From: G965202915 sp965205955
Lineage (GTDB): Bacteria; Pseudomonadota; Gammaproteobacteria; Eutrophobiales; Eutrophobiaceae
Direction of reading: 5' to 3'
DNA length: 64,000 nt
NCBI GenBank assembly: GCA_965205955.1
Contig: OZ242192.1
Coordinates: forward strand, 186,001 to 250,000
Below are positions 8,401-16,858 of this stretch, piece by piece. The notes below the pieces were generated by a model. The model did not search any database, was not told where the DNA came from, and was given only the letters and a program-made list of their open reading frames with translations. The translations under genes and the position numbers were made by a program. Positions within the stretch are counted from its first letter, which is position 1; the number at the start of each line of letters is the position of its first letter.

Positions 8401-10014
8401 GGTCACCAGCTCCTCACGGATGCCGTCCAGCGGCGGATTGGTAACCTGGGCAAACAGTTGTTTGAAATAGTCATATAACAGGCGCGCTCGATTCGACAGC
8501 ACCGCCAGGGACGCATCCGTTCCCATTGACCCCGTCGGCTCCACGCCAGTCGCCGCCATAGGCGCCATCAGCACTCTCAGATCCTCATAGGTATACCCAA
8601 AGGCCTGCTGACGCTGCAACAAGGTATCCGGATCAGTGCCGTGAATTGATTTTGGCTCGGGCAGCTTTTCGATCGGCATCAAGTTTTGCTTCAGCCAATC
8701 GGCATACGGATTTTGTTTGATATACTCATTTTTGAGTTCCTCATCTTCAATGATGCGGCCCTTTTTAGTATCGACCATGAAGATGCGCCCCGGATGCAGG
8801 CGCTCCTTTATTAACACATTTTCCGGCGCCACCTCGAGCACGCCCACCTCGGATGCCATGATAACCAGACCATCTTTAGTGACATAATAGCGCGAAGGCC
8901 TTAGCCCGTTCCGGTCCAGCACCGCTCCGATGAGCTCGCCATCCATAAACGCGATCGATGCCGGGCCATCCCAGGGCTCCATCAGGCAGGCATGATACTC
9001 ATAAAACGCCCGGCGCTTCTCATCCATAGTCTCATGGCCCGACCATGCCTCCGGAATCATCATCAGCAGGGCCAGCGGCAGCGGCCGGCCGGAAATATGC
9101 AGGAACTCCAGCACGTTATCGAATACCGCGGAGTCGCTGCCGCCTTCGATCACTATAGGCAATAACTTTTGCAAATCATCACCGAAAAGTTTCGATTCGC
9201 ATAATGATTCACGCGCGCGCATCCAGTTGGCATTGCCGCGCACGGTATTGATCTCACCGTTATGGCATATATAGCGAAACGGCTGCGCCAGCTTCCATTC
9301 CGGCAGGGTATTGGTCGAGAAGCGCTGATGCACCAACGCCATCGCAGATACCACGTCCGGATCGCTAATATCCGGAAACATGGATTCAATTTGCAAACCG
9401 GTCAGCATGCCCTTGTACAAGAATGTGCGATAGGAAAGAGAAGGCACATAAAACAGCTTTTTTTCGGACAGCCCCGAATTCCATATCCTGTGCTCGACCC
9501 GTTTGCGGATCAGATAGAGTTTTCGTTCGAAGGCGGCAGGCTCGGTAATCTCACTGCTGCAACCAATAAAGATCTGCTTGAAATCAGGCTCTCCCGCCCT
9601 TGCGGTGGGGCCTAATGATGAGTCATCGGTAGGCACATCACGCCAGCCCAATACATGCTGGCCCTCTTCTGCCACGATTTCCTCGAAAACAGTTTCGCAT
9701 TGCCGCGCCTGCTCCGGGGACACAGGCAAAAACACCAGCCCGGCGCCATACCGGTCGTGCTCGGGCAGGTCCATATCCCGGCAAACACGCCGGAAAAACC
9801 TGTCGGGTTTCTGGATCAGGATACCGACGCCGTCGCCGGTATTTTCCTCACAGCCGCAAGCGCCGCGATGCAATAAATTCTTGAGGATGGTCAGCGCATC
9901 CTTGACAATCCGGTGAGACTGCCGCCCCTTTATATCGACAACAAACCCGACTCCGCAGGAATCGTGCTCGGTGGAAGGGTGGTACAAACCTTGTTGTTTC
10001 AATGAGTCTGCCAT
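5461..10014 (-). CDS. gltB: Glutamate synthase (NADPH) large subunit
   Basis: The 1517-residue protein is the alpha subunit of glutamate synthase, which makes two glutamates from glutamine and 2-oxoglutarate. The N-terminal class II glutamine amidotransferase domain begins at Cys20 in HDSCGVGF, the expected nucleophile after removal of a short propeptide. The central and FMN-binding domains follow, with FSTGAMSYGSIG and the glycine-rich GYDGGTGASP region. The [3Fe-4S] cluster motif CIMMRVCHLNTCPVG lies near residues 1125-1139. The C-terminal beta-helix domain has the repeated GG and GN pattern (VEGVGDHGCEYMTNG). All landmarks are present and the length is typical. It is the first gene of gltB-gltD. 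This is the main ammonia assimilation route together with glutamine synthetase, which is not in the window. Confidence 0.98.
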   Translation of the reverse strand: MADSLKQQGLYHPSTEHDSCGVGFVVDIKGRQSHRIVKDALTILKNLLHRGACGCEENTGDGVGILIQKPDRFFRRVCRDMDLPEHDRYGAGLVFLPVSPEQARQCETVFEEIVAEEGQHVLGWRDVPTDDSSLGPTARAGEPDFKQIFIGCSSEITEPAAFERKLYLIRKRVEHRIWNSGLSEKKLFYVPSLSYRTFLYKGMLTGLQIESMFPDISDPDVVSAMALVHQRFSTNTLPEWKLAQPFRYICHNGEINTVRGNANWMRARESLCESKLFGDDLQKLLPIVIEGGSDSAVFDNVLEFLHISGRPLPLALLMMIPEAWSGHETMDEKRRAFYEYHACLMEPWDGPASIAFMDGELIGAVLDRNGLRPSRYYVTKDGLVIMASEVGVLEVAPENVLIKERLHPGRIFMVDTKKGRIIEDEELKNEYIKQNPYADWLKQNLMPIEKLPEPKSIHGTDPDTLLQRQQAFGYTYEDLRVLMAPMAATGVEPTGSMGTDASLAVLSNRARLLYDYFKQLFAQVTNPPLDGIREELVTQVATTIGPETNLLEPSAQSCRQIRINSPILTNEELARVRDVNLPGVRSRTVPILYPVAEGSIGMDAALRQVCAEADAAIEAGYANIILTDRGISRKQAAIPALLAVAGAHHHLILQGTRTRVGLVLESGEPREVHHFAMLIGYGASAINPYLAFESLGDLIGKGHIPVMEYAEAIQNFIKAVNKGLIKIMSKMGISTVQSYRGAQIFEGLGLEKEFVDKYFTWTISRIGGIGLETVAKEVSLRHGTAFADAPVKQPHLEWGGEYQWRRDGEYHLFNPDTVFKLQHATRSGQYKIFKEYTALIDNQNKNLATLRGLFAFRKAKDPVPLAQVEPIEAILQRFSTGAMSYGSIGKQAHETLAIAMNRIGGKSNTGEGGEDPDRFNPDENGDSRRSAIKQVASGRFGVTSEYLVNADDIQIKMAQGAKPGEGGQLPGAKVYPWIAKVRHSTAGVGLISPPPHHDIYSIEDLAQLIHDLKNSNPEARIHVKLVAEIGVGTVAAGVSKARADVVLISGYDGGTGASPVSSLKHAGLPWELGVAETQQVLVQNGLRDRIVMQTDGQLKTGRDVVIAALLGAEEFGFSTAPLVVMGCIMMRVCHLNTCPVGIATQDPELTDKFSGQPEFVQNFFEYIAEEVREYMAQLGFRSINEMIGQVDKLNVREAVEHWKAKGLDFSGILYKAEPRPGDDYYCSKSQDHGLDKSLDVTKLIPLCKDALENRSKIDVILPIRNINRAVGTILGYRVTRKYGAEGLPEDTINIHFNGSAGMSFGAFVPRGMTLTLEGDANDYIGKGLSGGKIIVYPPRHSTFVAEENILIGNVALYGATGGEAYFRGIASERFCVRNSGVSAVVEGVGDHGCEYMTNGRVVIIGKTGRNFAAGMSGGIAYVLDEEGDFNIRYNQGMVDIGPLEDEEDLSTVKTLLTKHVDYTQSTVAENILERWSEYRSKFVKVMPRDYKRVLVAIKQAREEGTSVDKAVMEAAHG

Positions 10015-10180
10015 TATTTATCCAACGGTTAATGCAGGACCGCCAGCCTCGGGCGTGTGGGGAAAAACAGAACGGCCGAAATCAGCCGTATTATTTTTCC
10101 GGCTGGTGCCCGGCTCACATCTGCGAAAAAAATTGCCGGATCGGGGATCTTTACAAAAAACCTTCCAAATTCCGCGCAGC

Positions 10181-11491
10181 TTAGGGCGCTTGTCTGCCTA
10201 TACAATAATACTCAAAACCCAATTCTTTCATTCTATCAGGCTTGTATATATTACGCAAATCGATAAACGTATTGCCCTGCATACTACCCCTGATCCTCTG
10301 CAAATCCATGCTTCTGAACGCGTTCCACTCGGTCAACACGATCACCGCATCAGACTGCTCTATCGCCTTGTAGGGATCATCCCGGTACACAATCCCGTCG
10401 GGCAGCACCCTCGCCGCCTTATCCATCCCCTTGGGATCATGGGCATAAATCCTCGTTCCCAATTCCAACAGAGAGGGCAAAATCGACAATGCGACCGAAT
10501 CCCGCACATCATCGGTTTCGGGTTTAAACGTCAATCCCAGCACGGCGATACTCTTTCCGGCAATACCCTCGGGGAAAGCCCCTTGAATCTTTTTCAATAT
10601 CTTTTCCGGTTGTGCGGCATTCACCCCAATAGTGGCATCGACAATTCGGCTGCTCACATCATATTTCTGTGCCATCTTCACCAATGCCCGCGTATCCTTG
10701 GGAAAACATGAGCCGCCGTAACCCGGGCTGGGCCGCAGAAACTGCAAGCCTATTCTCCTGTCCAGCCCCATACCCCTTGAGACCGCTTCAACATCAGCGC
10801 CGGAGCTCTCACACAACATCGCTATTTCATTGATGAAACTGATTTTGGTTGCCAGGAACGCATTGGCGGCATACTTAATCAATTCGGCGCTTTCCAGACT
10901 GGTGATCAGAAACGGCACCTCATTTAAATAGAACGGCCGGTACAACTCCAACAGTAATTTCTCGGCGCGCTCCGACTCAACCCCGATCACTACCCGGTCC
11001 GGGTGCATAAAATCTGCAACAGCGTCGCCCTGCCGCAAAAATTCCGGATTCGATGCAACATCGAAACCCGCCTCTGGATTCGTCTCCGCGATAATACGGC
11101 CAACGTTTCTTATCGTGCCCATCGGGGCCGTGGACTTGCCGACCACCACCGTATATCCCCGAAGATGTACCGCGACCTTTCTTACCGCCGCGTAAACATG
11201 GGCCAAATCGGCGTGGCCATCCTCCATCTGCGGAGTACCGACGGCGATAAAGACAAAATCGGACTGCGGAATATGCGCATCGAAAGGCACACTGAAATGC
11301 AGCCTTCCCGCAGCAGCATTCTTCCGCACCAATTCCTCAAGCTCCGGTTCATACAACGGTATTACCCCTTTGGTCAGCGCTTCAATCTTTGCCGCATCCA
11401 CGTCGAGGCATACCACATCCGCCCCAAATTCCGCAAAGCAGGCGCCCGATACCAGGCCAACATAGCCTGCCCCTATCATCGATATTTTCAT
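10181..11491 (-). CDS. ugd: UDP-glucose 6-dehydrogenase
   Basis: The 436-residue cytoplasmic enzyme oxidises UDP-glucose twice with NAD to give UDP-glucuronate, a precursor of capsule, exopolysaccharide or lipid A modification. The N-terminal Rossmann loop is GAGYVG at residues 7-12. Further landmarks are GTPQ near 85-88, the SNPEFLRQG motif around Glu150, the substrate lysine in LIKYAANAFLA, and the catalytic cysteine Cys262 in GYGGSCFPKD. The C-terminal half has LGLTFKPETDDVRDS, typical of this family. It has no polysaccharide genes beside it, so its end product cannot be inferred. It follows nadA on the same strand with a gap of about 108 bp and precedes gltB in the transcription direction; these genes are probably separate units. 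Confidence 0.95.
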   Translation of the reverse strand: MKISMIGAGYVGLVSGACFAEFGADVVCLDVDAAKIEALTKGVIPLYEPELEELVRKNAAAGRLHFSVPFDAHIPQSDFVFIAVGTPQMEDGHADLAHVYAAVRKVAVHLRGYTVVVGKSTAPMGTIRNVGRIIAETNPEAGFDVASNPEFLRQGDAVADFMHPDRVVIGVESERAEKLLLELYRPFYLNEVPFLITSLESAELIKYAANAFLATKISFINEIAMLCESSGADVEAVSRGMGLDRRIGLQFLRPSPGYGGSCFPKDTRALVKMAQKYDVSSRIVDATIGVNAAQPEKILKKIQGAFPEGIAGKSIAVLGLTFKPETDDVRDSVALSILPSLLELGTRIYAHDPKGMDKAARVLPDGIVYRDDPYKAIEQSDAVIVLTEWNAFRSMDLQRIRGSMQGNTFIDLRNIYKPDRMKELGFEYYCIGRQAP

Positions 11492-11599
11492 ACAAGTAAA
11501 CCCCTGTTATCAAAAATCATATGCTGTTTCCCGGCACAAAATACTCTCAAGTGCCGTTGAAGGGAGCTATGCGCTCAGTGCGCCCGGCGACAGCCGGGA

Positions 11600-12661
11600 T
11601 CAGGCATCGTTGGACAAGGCCCTTTGATCCTGGACAAAATCGAGCAGCCGCCCGATGGTATTTACCGCCCGCTCCCGAATCCCCGGATCAACGTGAATTT
11701 CTCCGGCGCCGGTTTCCAGGGCGTATTCCAGTTTGCGCAGACTATTCATAGCCATCCACGGGCAGTGTCCGCAGCTGATGCAGGTTGCCCCTTTACCCGC
11801 AGTCGGCGCCTCGATAAAAGTCTTGTTCGGGGCGGACTGCTGCATTTTATAGAAAATCCCCCTATCTGTTGCAACAATAAACTCTTCCGCATCCAGTCGT
11901 TTTGCGGCCTCGATAATGCCGGTAGTAGAAGACACCACGTCGGCAAGCTCGATCACCGGGCCGGGCGACTCGGGATGAACCAGCACCTTCGCGCCGGGAT
12001 GCCTCCGCTTCAACTCCATCAGTTCGGCGCCCTTGAATTCCTCATGCACCACACAGGCGCCCTGCCACAGCAGCATATCCGCTTCGGTCTGTTCCTGAAC
12101 GTACCGCCCCAGATACTTATCCGGCGCCCAGATGATTTTTTCACCCTTCGCGGCAAGATGCCTGATTATATCAACAGCGCTGCCCGAGGTTACCATCCAG
12201 TCAGCCCTTGCCTTTACCGCGGCGCTGGTATTGGCATAGACAACCACCGTGTAATCGGGATGGGTATCGCAAAATTCGGAAAATTTATCGGCCGGGCAGC
12301 CAATATCCAGCGAGCAGGTGGCCTCGAGATCGGGCATCAACACTCGTTTTTCCGGGTTCAATATCTTCGCCGTCTCACCCATAAACCTCACCCCGCAAAC
12401 CACCAGAGTGTCCGCGTCGGACTCATGTCCGAAACGGGCCATATCGAGGGAATCGGAAACGTGGCCGCCGGTCTCATCCGCGAGACGCTGCAGGCCGGCA
12501 TCGGTATAATAATGAGCAACTATAATGCCATTATACCGCTTCAGTAGCCGCCTGATATTCGAAACGATCCCGGCTTCTTCGGCGCTACTGAGCGTCTCCG
12601 ACACAGTGCGGGGGATCTGCTCCGACGTCAACCTGTAAGGCTCTATCATAATCCCGGACAA
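11600..12661 (-). CDS. nadA: Quinolinate synthase A
   Basis: The 353-residue enzyme condenses iminoaspartate with dihydroxyacetone phosphate to give quinolinate in NAD synthesis and needs an oxygen-sensitive [4Fe-4S] cluster. The three expected cysteine ligands are visible: one in EATCSLDIGCPAD (near 115), one in WQGACVVHEEF (near 205), and one in CISCGHCPWMAMN (near 300). The substrate-binding motif AHYYTDAG near 49-56 and SGSAVDI are intact. Length agrees with proteobacterial NadA. It sits 31 bp downstream of aspS on the same strand and may share its transcript. No nadB or nadC is in the window. Confidence 0.96.
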   Translation of the reverse strand: MSGIMIEPYRLTSEQIPRTVSETLSSAEEAGIVSNIRRLLKRYNGIIVAHYYTDAGLQRLADETGGHVSDSLDMARFGHESDADTLVVCGVRFMGETAKILNPEKRVLMPDLEATCSLDIGCPADKFSEFCDTHPDYTVVVYANTSAAVKARADWMVTSGSAVDIIRHLAAKGEKIIWAPDKYLGRYVQEQTEADMLLWQGACVVHEEFKGAELMELKRRHPGAKVLVHPESPGPVIELADVVSSTTGIIEAAKRLDAEEFIVATDRGIFYKMQQSAPNKTFIEAPTAGKGATCISCGHCPWMAMNSLRKLEYALETGAGEIHVDPGIRERAVNTIGRLLDFVQDQRALSNDA

Positions 12662-12692
12662 TTACCTGCCTAAAATACAAATATAACTCAAA

Positions 12693-14489
12693 TTAATTGC
12701 CAATTTTGGATTTTTCCCGCCGGCGATTGCCGATGAGACCGATATCCAGCTCGCTCAGCTGTTTCGATGAGGCCTTCAAGGGGGCGGAAGTCAGCGGACA
12801 GGCCGCCGTCTGGGTCTTTGGAAATGCGATAACATCGCGAATGGACTCCGCCCCGACCATCAGCATGAGCAACCGATCCAAACCAAAGGCAATACCGCCG
12901 TGGGGCGGACAGCCGTACTCAAGCGCATCGATTAAAAAACCAAATTTTTCCCGGATCTCGACCTCATCCATTCCAAGCAGCCTCAGCACCGCAATCTGCA
13001 TTTCAGTACGATGGATACGGATAGACCCGCCGCCCAGCTCCACCCCGTTCAACACCAGATCATAGGCGCGTGACAGACAATTACCCGGATCGGCCTCCAA
13101 CGTCTCCACCGAATCACCGGCCGGTGCGGTAAAGGGGTGGTGCAGCGGATCCCAGCGTTTTTCATCGTTATTGAATCCAAACATCGGAAAATCAACGATC
13201 CATACCGCAGCCCATTCACTCGTCAGCAAACTGCAATCACGGCCGATCCTGTCGCGCAGTGCGCCCATAGAATCATTGACCATCGAGCCCGCGCCGGCCC
13301 CAAAAAATATCAGATCCCCGTCGGAGGCGCCGGTACGGCGCAGGACTTCCGCAATGACATCATCAGGCAGAAACTTCAGTATCGGCGATTGCAGCCCCTC
13401 AGATCCCCTGCCGATCTCATTCACCTTGATATAGGCCAGACCCCTTGCGCCATACCGGCCCACATAGTCCGTATAGTCATCTATCTCTCTGCGGGTCAGC
13501 GCCCCCCCATTTGGCAGCCGCAACGCGGCTACACGCCCGTCGCTCATATTGGCCGGGGTTGAGAACACCTTGAATTGCACCGACTTCACCAAATCGCCTA
13601 TTTCGACCAATTGCAGCGGGTTGCGCAAATCCGGCTGATCGTTGCCATAATGTTCCATCGCCTCGGCACAGCTCATACGCCGGAAAGGAAGCGGCAGATC
13701 GACATTGAGGATCGCCTTGAACAGCCCGCTCATCATATGCTCCATTGCGCCAATGATCCCATCCTCATCCATAAAAGAGGTTTCAATATCGAGCTGGGTA
13801 AATTCCGGTTGCCGGTCAGCGCGCAGATCTTCATCGCGGAAGCACCTGGCAATCTGATAATAGCGATCCATGCCGGACACCATCAGCAATTGCTTGAACA
13901 ATTGCGGTGATTGCGGCAATGCAAAAAAATTCCCCGGGTGCGTGCGGCTGGGGACAAGATAATCGCGGGCGCCTTCCGGGGTAGCCCTGGTCAGCACCGG
14001 GGTATCGATCTCAAGAAAACCCTCATTATCCAGCCACCGGCGCAGGAACTGATATACCCTGCCGCGCAAACGCAGATTGTGCTGCATCATCGACCGGCGC
14101 AAATCAACATAACGATATTTCAACCGCACATCATCATGCACATGCTCATCGTCAAGCGGAAACGGCGGCGTTTTCGCCTTATTCAGGATTTCAATAGTGT
14201 CCCCCACCACCTCGACCTCGCCGGTGGGCAAATCCGGATTGACGGTTCCTTCGGGGCGGTGGCGGACCTTGCCGCCGACACACAGCACGTACTCATTGCG
14301 CACCGCATCGGCAACGGCAAAAGAATCGGGACGCTCCGGATCGAACACAAGCTGCGCGACCCCTGCATGATCACGCAGATCAATAAAGATCACCCCGCCA
14401 TGATCCCGGCGCCGCTGAACCCAGCCGCACAAGATCACTTCCCGGTCAATCAGGGATCCATCTATTTTTCCGCAATAATGACTGCGCAT
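12693..14489 (-). CDS. aspS: Aspartyl-tRNA synthetase
   Basis: The 598-residue class IIb synthetase charges tRNA with aspartate, or possibly both Asp and Asn if the enzyme is non-discriminating. The N-terminal OB fold binds the anticodon (CGWVQRRRDHGGVIFIDLRD near residues 22-41). Motif 2 is seen in RYYQIARCFRDEDLRADRQPEF, the bacterial GAD insertion domain lies in the middle, and motif 3 is GIAFGLDRLLMLM near residue 535. The C-terminus carries about 20 extra, lysine- and arginine-rich residues after the usual end, a mild oddity. Upstream on the same strand is fmdB, an arrangement seen in many gammaproteobacteria, here without the usual DUF502 gene between them. Confidence 0.97.
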   Translation of the reverse strand: MRSHYCGKIDGSLIDREVILCGWVQRRRDHGGVIFIDLRDHAGVAQLVFDPERPDSFAVADAVRNEYVLCVGGKVRHRPEGTVNPDLPTGEVEVVGDTIEILNKAKTPPFPLDDEHVHDDVRLKYRYVDLRRSMMQHNLRLRGRVYQFLRRWLDNEGFLEIDTPVLTRATPEGARDYLVPSRTHPGNFFALPQSPQLFKQLLMVSGMDRYYQIARCFRDEDLRADRQPEFTQLDIETSFMDEDGIIGAMEHMMSGLFKAILNVDLPLPFRRMSCAEAMEHYGNDQPDLRNPLQLVEIGDLVKSVQFKVFSTPANMSDGRVAALRLPNGGALTRREIDDYTDYVGRYGARGLAYIKVNEIGRGSEGLQSPILKFLPDDVIAEVLRRTGASDGDLIFFGAGAGSMVNDSMGALRDRIGRDCSLLTSEWAAVWIVDFPMFGFNNDEKRWDPLHHPFTAPAGDSVETLEADPGNCLSRAYDLVLNGVELGGGSIRIHRTEMQIAVLRLLGMDEVEIREKFGFLIDALEYGCPPHGGIAFGLDRLLMLMVGAESIRDVIAFPKTQTAACPLTSAPLKASSKQLSELDIGLIGNRRREKSKIGN

Positions 14490-14697
14490 AATGATTTAGT
14501 TTCGGAACAGTGCGTCGTCCGACGCGATTGTAGTTCGTTTTCCTCGCAGGAGATAAGCCGGTCTCTTCCCATATTCGGGATCACAATAACCCTTATGATG
14601 TCAAAAACCGGTCGCTGGAAAACCCGAAATGCCGGATTAAAGGCGCCCCGCCCGGCAGTAAAATAATTTTACCGAAACGCCCACCCGGACAGTGCGT

Positions 14698-14997
14698 CTA
14701 GCTATTGGTCCCGTCCTTCTTCGGCGCAGCATCGGATGAATCGCTTTTTGCTTCCTTCACACCGGCATCCGGCTTATCCTTTTTCCCGTCCGGGGCCGCC
14801 GCCTTTTCCTTTCCGGTTTCTTTGAAATCAGTTTCATACCAACCGGTGCCCTGGAGTTTAAAGGCCGCCCCGGACACCAGCCGGCGCAGACTGTTTGAAC
14901 TGCATTCGGGACATTCTATCAGCCGCGCATCGGAAATTTTTTGTAAAACTTCCAGACCATGCGCACAATTATCGCATGTATATTCATAAATTGGCAC
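14698..14997 (-). CDS. FmdB-family zinc ribbon protein
   Basis: This 99-residue protein has the FmdB regulatory-type zinc ribbon at its N-terminus: MPIYEYTC, CDNC at about 8-11 and CPEC at about 29-32, giving two CxxC pairs for one zinc. The middle contains FKLQGTGWYETDF, typical of family members next to aspS. The C-terminal third is a low-complexity Lys/Asp/Ala/Ser tail and probably disordered. The function is unknown. The name comes from a formamidase operon gene and should not be read as a role here. It lies about 208 bp upstream of aspS on the same strand. Confidence 0.85.
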   Translation of the reverse strand: MPIYEYTCDNCAHGLEVLQKISDARLIECPECSSNSLRRLVSGAAFKLQGTGWYETDFKETGKEKAAAPDGKKDKPDAGVKEAKSDSSDAAPKKDGTNS

Positions 14998-15211
14998 GTC
15001 AAATATTCCCTCTATAAAATATAATTACTCAAAAACCATGGACACATTGACAACACTTTTCCGGCCTGCTGGCCGGCAAATAAAAACCCCACTCAAAACC
15101 ATGAGTGAATTGATAGCAGACATTTACAATAAATCAGGAGCTTTTCGGAGAATAATACCGATTAGATTTTACCCATGCACAAAACCCGGTTATTATCCCC
15201 GCGTAGCACAA

Positions 15212-15287
15212 GGGGTGTTAGCTCAGATGGTAGAGCACCTGACTTTTAATCAGATGGTCGCAGGTTCGATTCCTGCACACCCCACCA
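15212..15287 (+). tRNA. tRNA-Lys(TTT)
   Basis: A complete cloverleaf can be folded by hand. The acceptor stem is GGGGTGT / ACACCCC, the D arm GCTC...GAGC, the anticodon stem CCTGA / TCAGA with a CTTTTAA loop (anticodon TTT), and the T arm GCAGG / CCTGC with a TTCGATT loop. The discriminator base is A, and CCA is encoded at 15285-15287. Confidence 0.97.
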
Positions 15288-15344
15288 TAACCATTTTCGC
15301 CCTTAGCCGCATCCCAAGGCTTGTATAATATGGCTTTATACCGG

Positions 15345-15425
15345 AACTTGCAAAAATTATTCAGGGCGCTACACTATTCCGTTCTGAACAACAGCCACAT
15401 TTACAATAAAATTCCCGCCCGGCCC
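15345..15425 (+). repeat. Promoter-bearing direct repeat, copy 1 (before dut)
   Basis: This stretch aligns by eye over about 80 bp with 17770-17855. Shared words include aacttgcaaaaattattcag and aacagccacattta, with scattered substitutions. It carries a sigma-70-like promoter: TTGCAA at 15348-15353 and TACACT at 15370-15375, separated by 16 bp. It ends just before the GTG start of the dUTPase fusion gene. Confidence 0.6.
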
Positions 15426-15430
15426 CGCCA

Positions 15431-16621
15431 GTGAAAATCGACCTGAAAATTCTCGACCCGCGAATCGGACGGGAGTACAGCTTGCCGCAATACGGCACCG
15501 CCGGCTCCGCCGGACTCGACCTGCGCGCCTGCATCGATGCCCCAATGACACTGCGTGGCGGCGAAACCCGACTCATCCCCACCGGCATCGCCATCCACAT
15601 AGCCGACCCCGGCTACGCCGCCGTGCTCCTGCCCCGCTCCGGCCTCGGCCACCAAAACGGCATCGTCCTCGGCAACCTCACCGGCCTCATCGATTCCGAC
15701 TACCAGGGCCAGCTACTCGTCTCCTGCTGGAACCGCAGTCGCAATGACTACACCATCCACCCCGGCGACCGCATCGCGCAGATGATCGTTTTGCCGGTGG
15801 AGCGGGCGGAGTTTACTATAGTCGATTCATTCGAAGAGAGCGAACGGGCGGATGGGGGGTTTGGCTCCACCGGGGAATTTCGCTACTGGGGTGTGGGTGG
15901 ATGCAAGTCTGGTTGGCTTTGTGTGGGGCTGAGCACAGCCGGCGAACCTAATAGTTTTGTGGCGGACAACATTGTTGATGCCTGCAAGCGGATGCAAGAA
16001 CACGGCGGCAAAATTATTCTTATTGATATTCCAATTGGCTTATCGAACGGCAAAGACGAGCGCATTTGCGACAAGAGCGCCCGTAAAGTCATCGGCCCGC
16101 GTAGCAGCAGCGTGTTTCGTATACCGTGCCGGCAAGCGATTGAAATCTTTGCTGATACGAATAACCCGGAAGCGGCGAAGGCGAAGAACAAGAAAATCAC
16201 CGGTAAAGGACTTCCAAGGCAAACCTGGGCGATTGCGCCGAAAATTTGCGAAGTGGACCGGCTCCTGATCGAATCCACACAAGCCCGGGACATTCTGCGC
16301 GAGGTCCACCCTGAAGTATGTTTTTGCATGCTCAATGGCGCGCCGCTGCAGCACAACAAAAAACGTCCAGAGGGGTACGAAGAACGCAAGGAAATTTTAC
16401 GTAAAGGTTTTTCACAAATACAAAGCAAAAATCCTTTTGATCAAATTCGAAAAAAACATACGAAAAAAATCGTTGCGGATGACGACATCAATGATGCTCT
16501 TGTTGCGGCGCTAAGCGCAAGACTGGGCGCGCGTGCCACGTTGAAAACACTTCCACCGGATCCCCCCGGAGATGAGCAGGGCCTGCCAATGCAGATGGTG
16601 TACTTCGACGGACCAAGCTAA
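15431..16621 (+). CDS. dUTPase fused to DUF429 domain
   Basis: The 396-residue product is a two-domain fusion. Residues 1-150 are a complete trimeric dUTPase (dUTP to dUMP plus pyrophosphate). Motifs in order: GSAGLDLRA near 25, PRSGLG near 68, the substrate loop GLIDSDYQG near 85 with its catalytic Asp, GDRIAQM near 115, and the C-terminal GGFGSTG near 146. A normal dUTPase stops a few residues after that. Here the frame continues into a DUF429-like domain (predicted RNase H-like fold) beginning YWGVGGCKSGW, with LIDIPIGL and a C-terminal DDINDALVAA. DUF429 proteins usually begin GVDGC; here the Asp that should be the first acidic metal ligand is Gly. The dut part is GC-rich and the second part is visibly less so, suggesting a recent join. 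The start is GTG at 15431. The dUTPase half alone would be called dut. Confidence 0.82.
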   Translation: MKIDLKILDPRIGREYSLPQYGTAGSAGLDLRACIDAPMTLRGGETRLIPTGIAIHIADPGYAAVLLPRSGLGHQNGIVLGNLTGLIDSDYQGQLLVSCWNRSRNDYTIHPGDRIAQMIVLPVERAEFTIVDSFEESERADGGFGSTGEFRYWGVGGCKSGWLCVGLSTAGEPNSFVADNIVDACKRMQEHGGKIILIDIPIGLSNGKDERICDKSARKVIGPRSSSVFRIPCRQAIEIFADTNNPEAAKAKNKKITGKGLPRQTWAIAPKICEVDRLLIESTQARDILREVHPEVCFCMLNGAPLQHNKKRPEGYEERKEILRKGFSQIQSKNPFDQIRKKHTKKIVADDDINDALVAALSARLGARATLKTLPPDPPGDEQGLPMQMVYFDGPS

Positions 16622-16625
16622 GCCG

Positions 16626-16745
16626 CTATTACAGTGATCAGATGTGGGTCCACAGAATATCGAGTCAGCCGATGGCAAGGATACCCAGGCAGCCCATGAG
16701 GGCGCATACAAAGGTTGCATAAGCTCAGAAACATATGACGCTCCT
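16626..16745. repeat. Left inverted-repeat segments flanking DUF3800
   Basis: Five bases after the fusion gene's stop, ctattacagtgatcaga (16626-16642) is the exact reverse complement of 17741-17757. A second word, tatgacgctcct at 16734-16745, is the reverse complement of 17758-17769. On the right the two words are adjacent, but on the left about 90 bp separates them and the order is not a simple mirror. This points to an element boundary that has been rearranged. Confidence 0.6.
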
Positions 16746-16746
16746 T

Positions 16747-16800
16747 TCACGCCCCCTTTGTAGAATGGCCTCTCTACAAAGGCAAAGACAACATATAAAT
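16747..16800 (-). repeat. Dispersed repeat, copy 1
   Basis: Read on the minus strand this 54-bp stretch matches 24866-24917 in the plus orientation with a few differences. Shared words include ctacaaagggggcgtga and a tttatat-t-ttgtctttgc core. It lies upstream of the DUF3800 gene; the other copy lies downstream of the first giant adhesin. Function is unknown; it is possibly a small non-autonomous element. Confidence 0.5.
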
Positions 16801-16858
16801 GACAATTAATCAGAATTGCCTTTACGAAAAAATTTAACTTTCCGGAGTCGGACAACCG

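Noticed and set aside
15061..15076. Perfect stem CCGGCC-tgct-GGCCGG as a terminator
   Set aside because: No T-run follows on either strand and no gene ends beside it.
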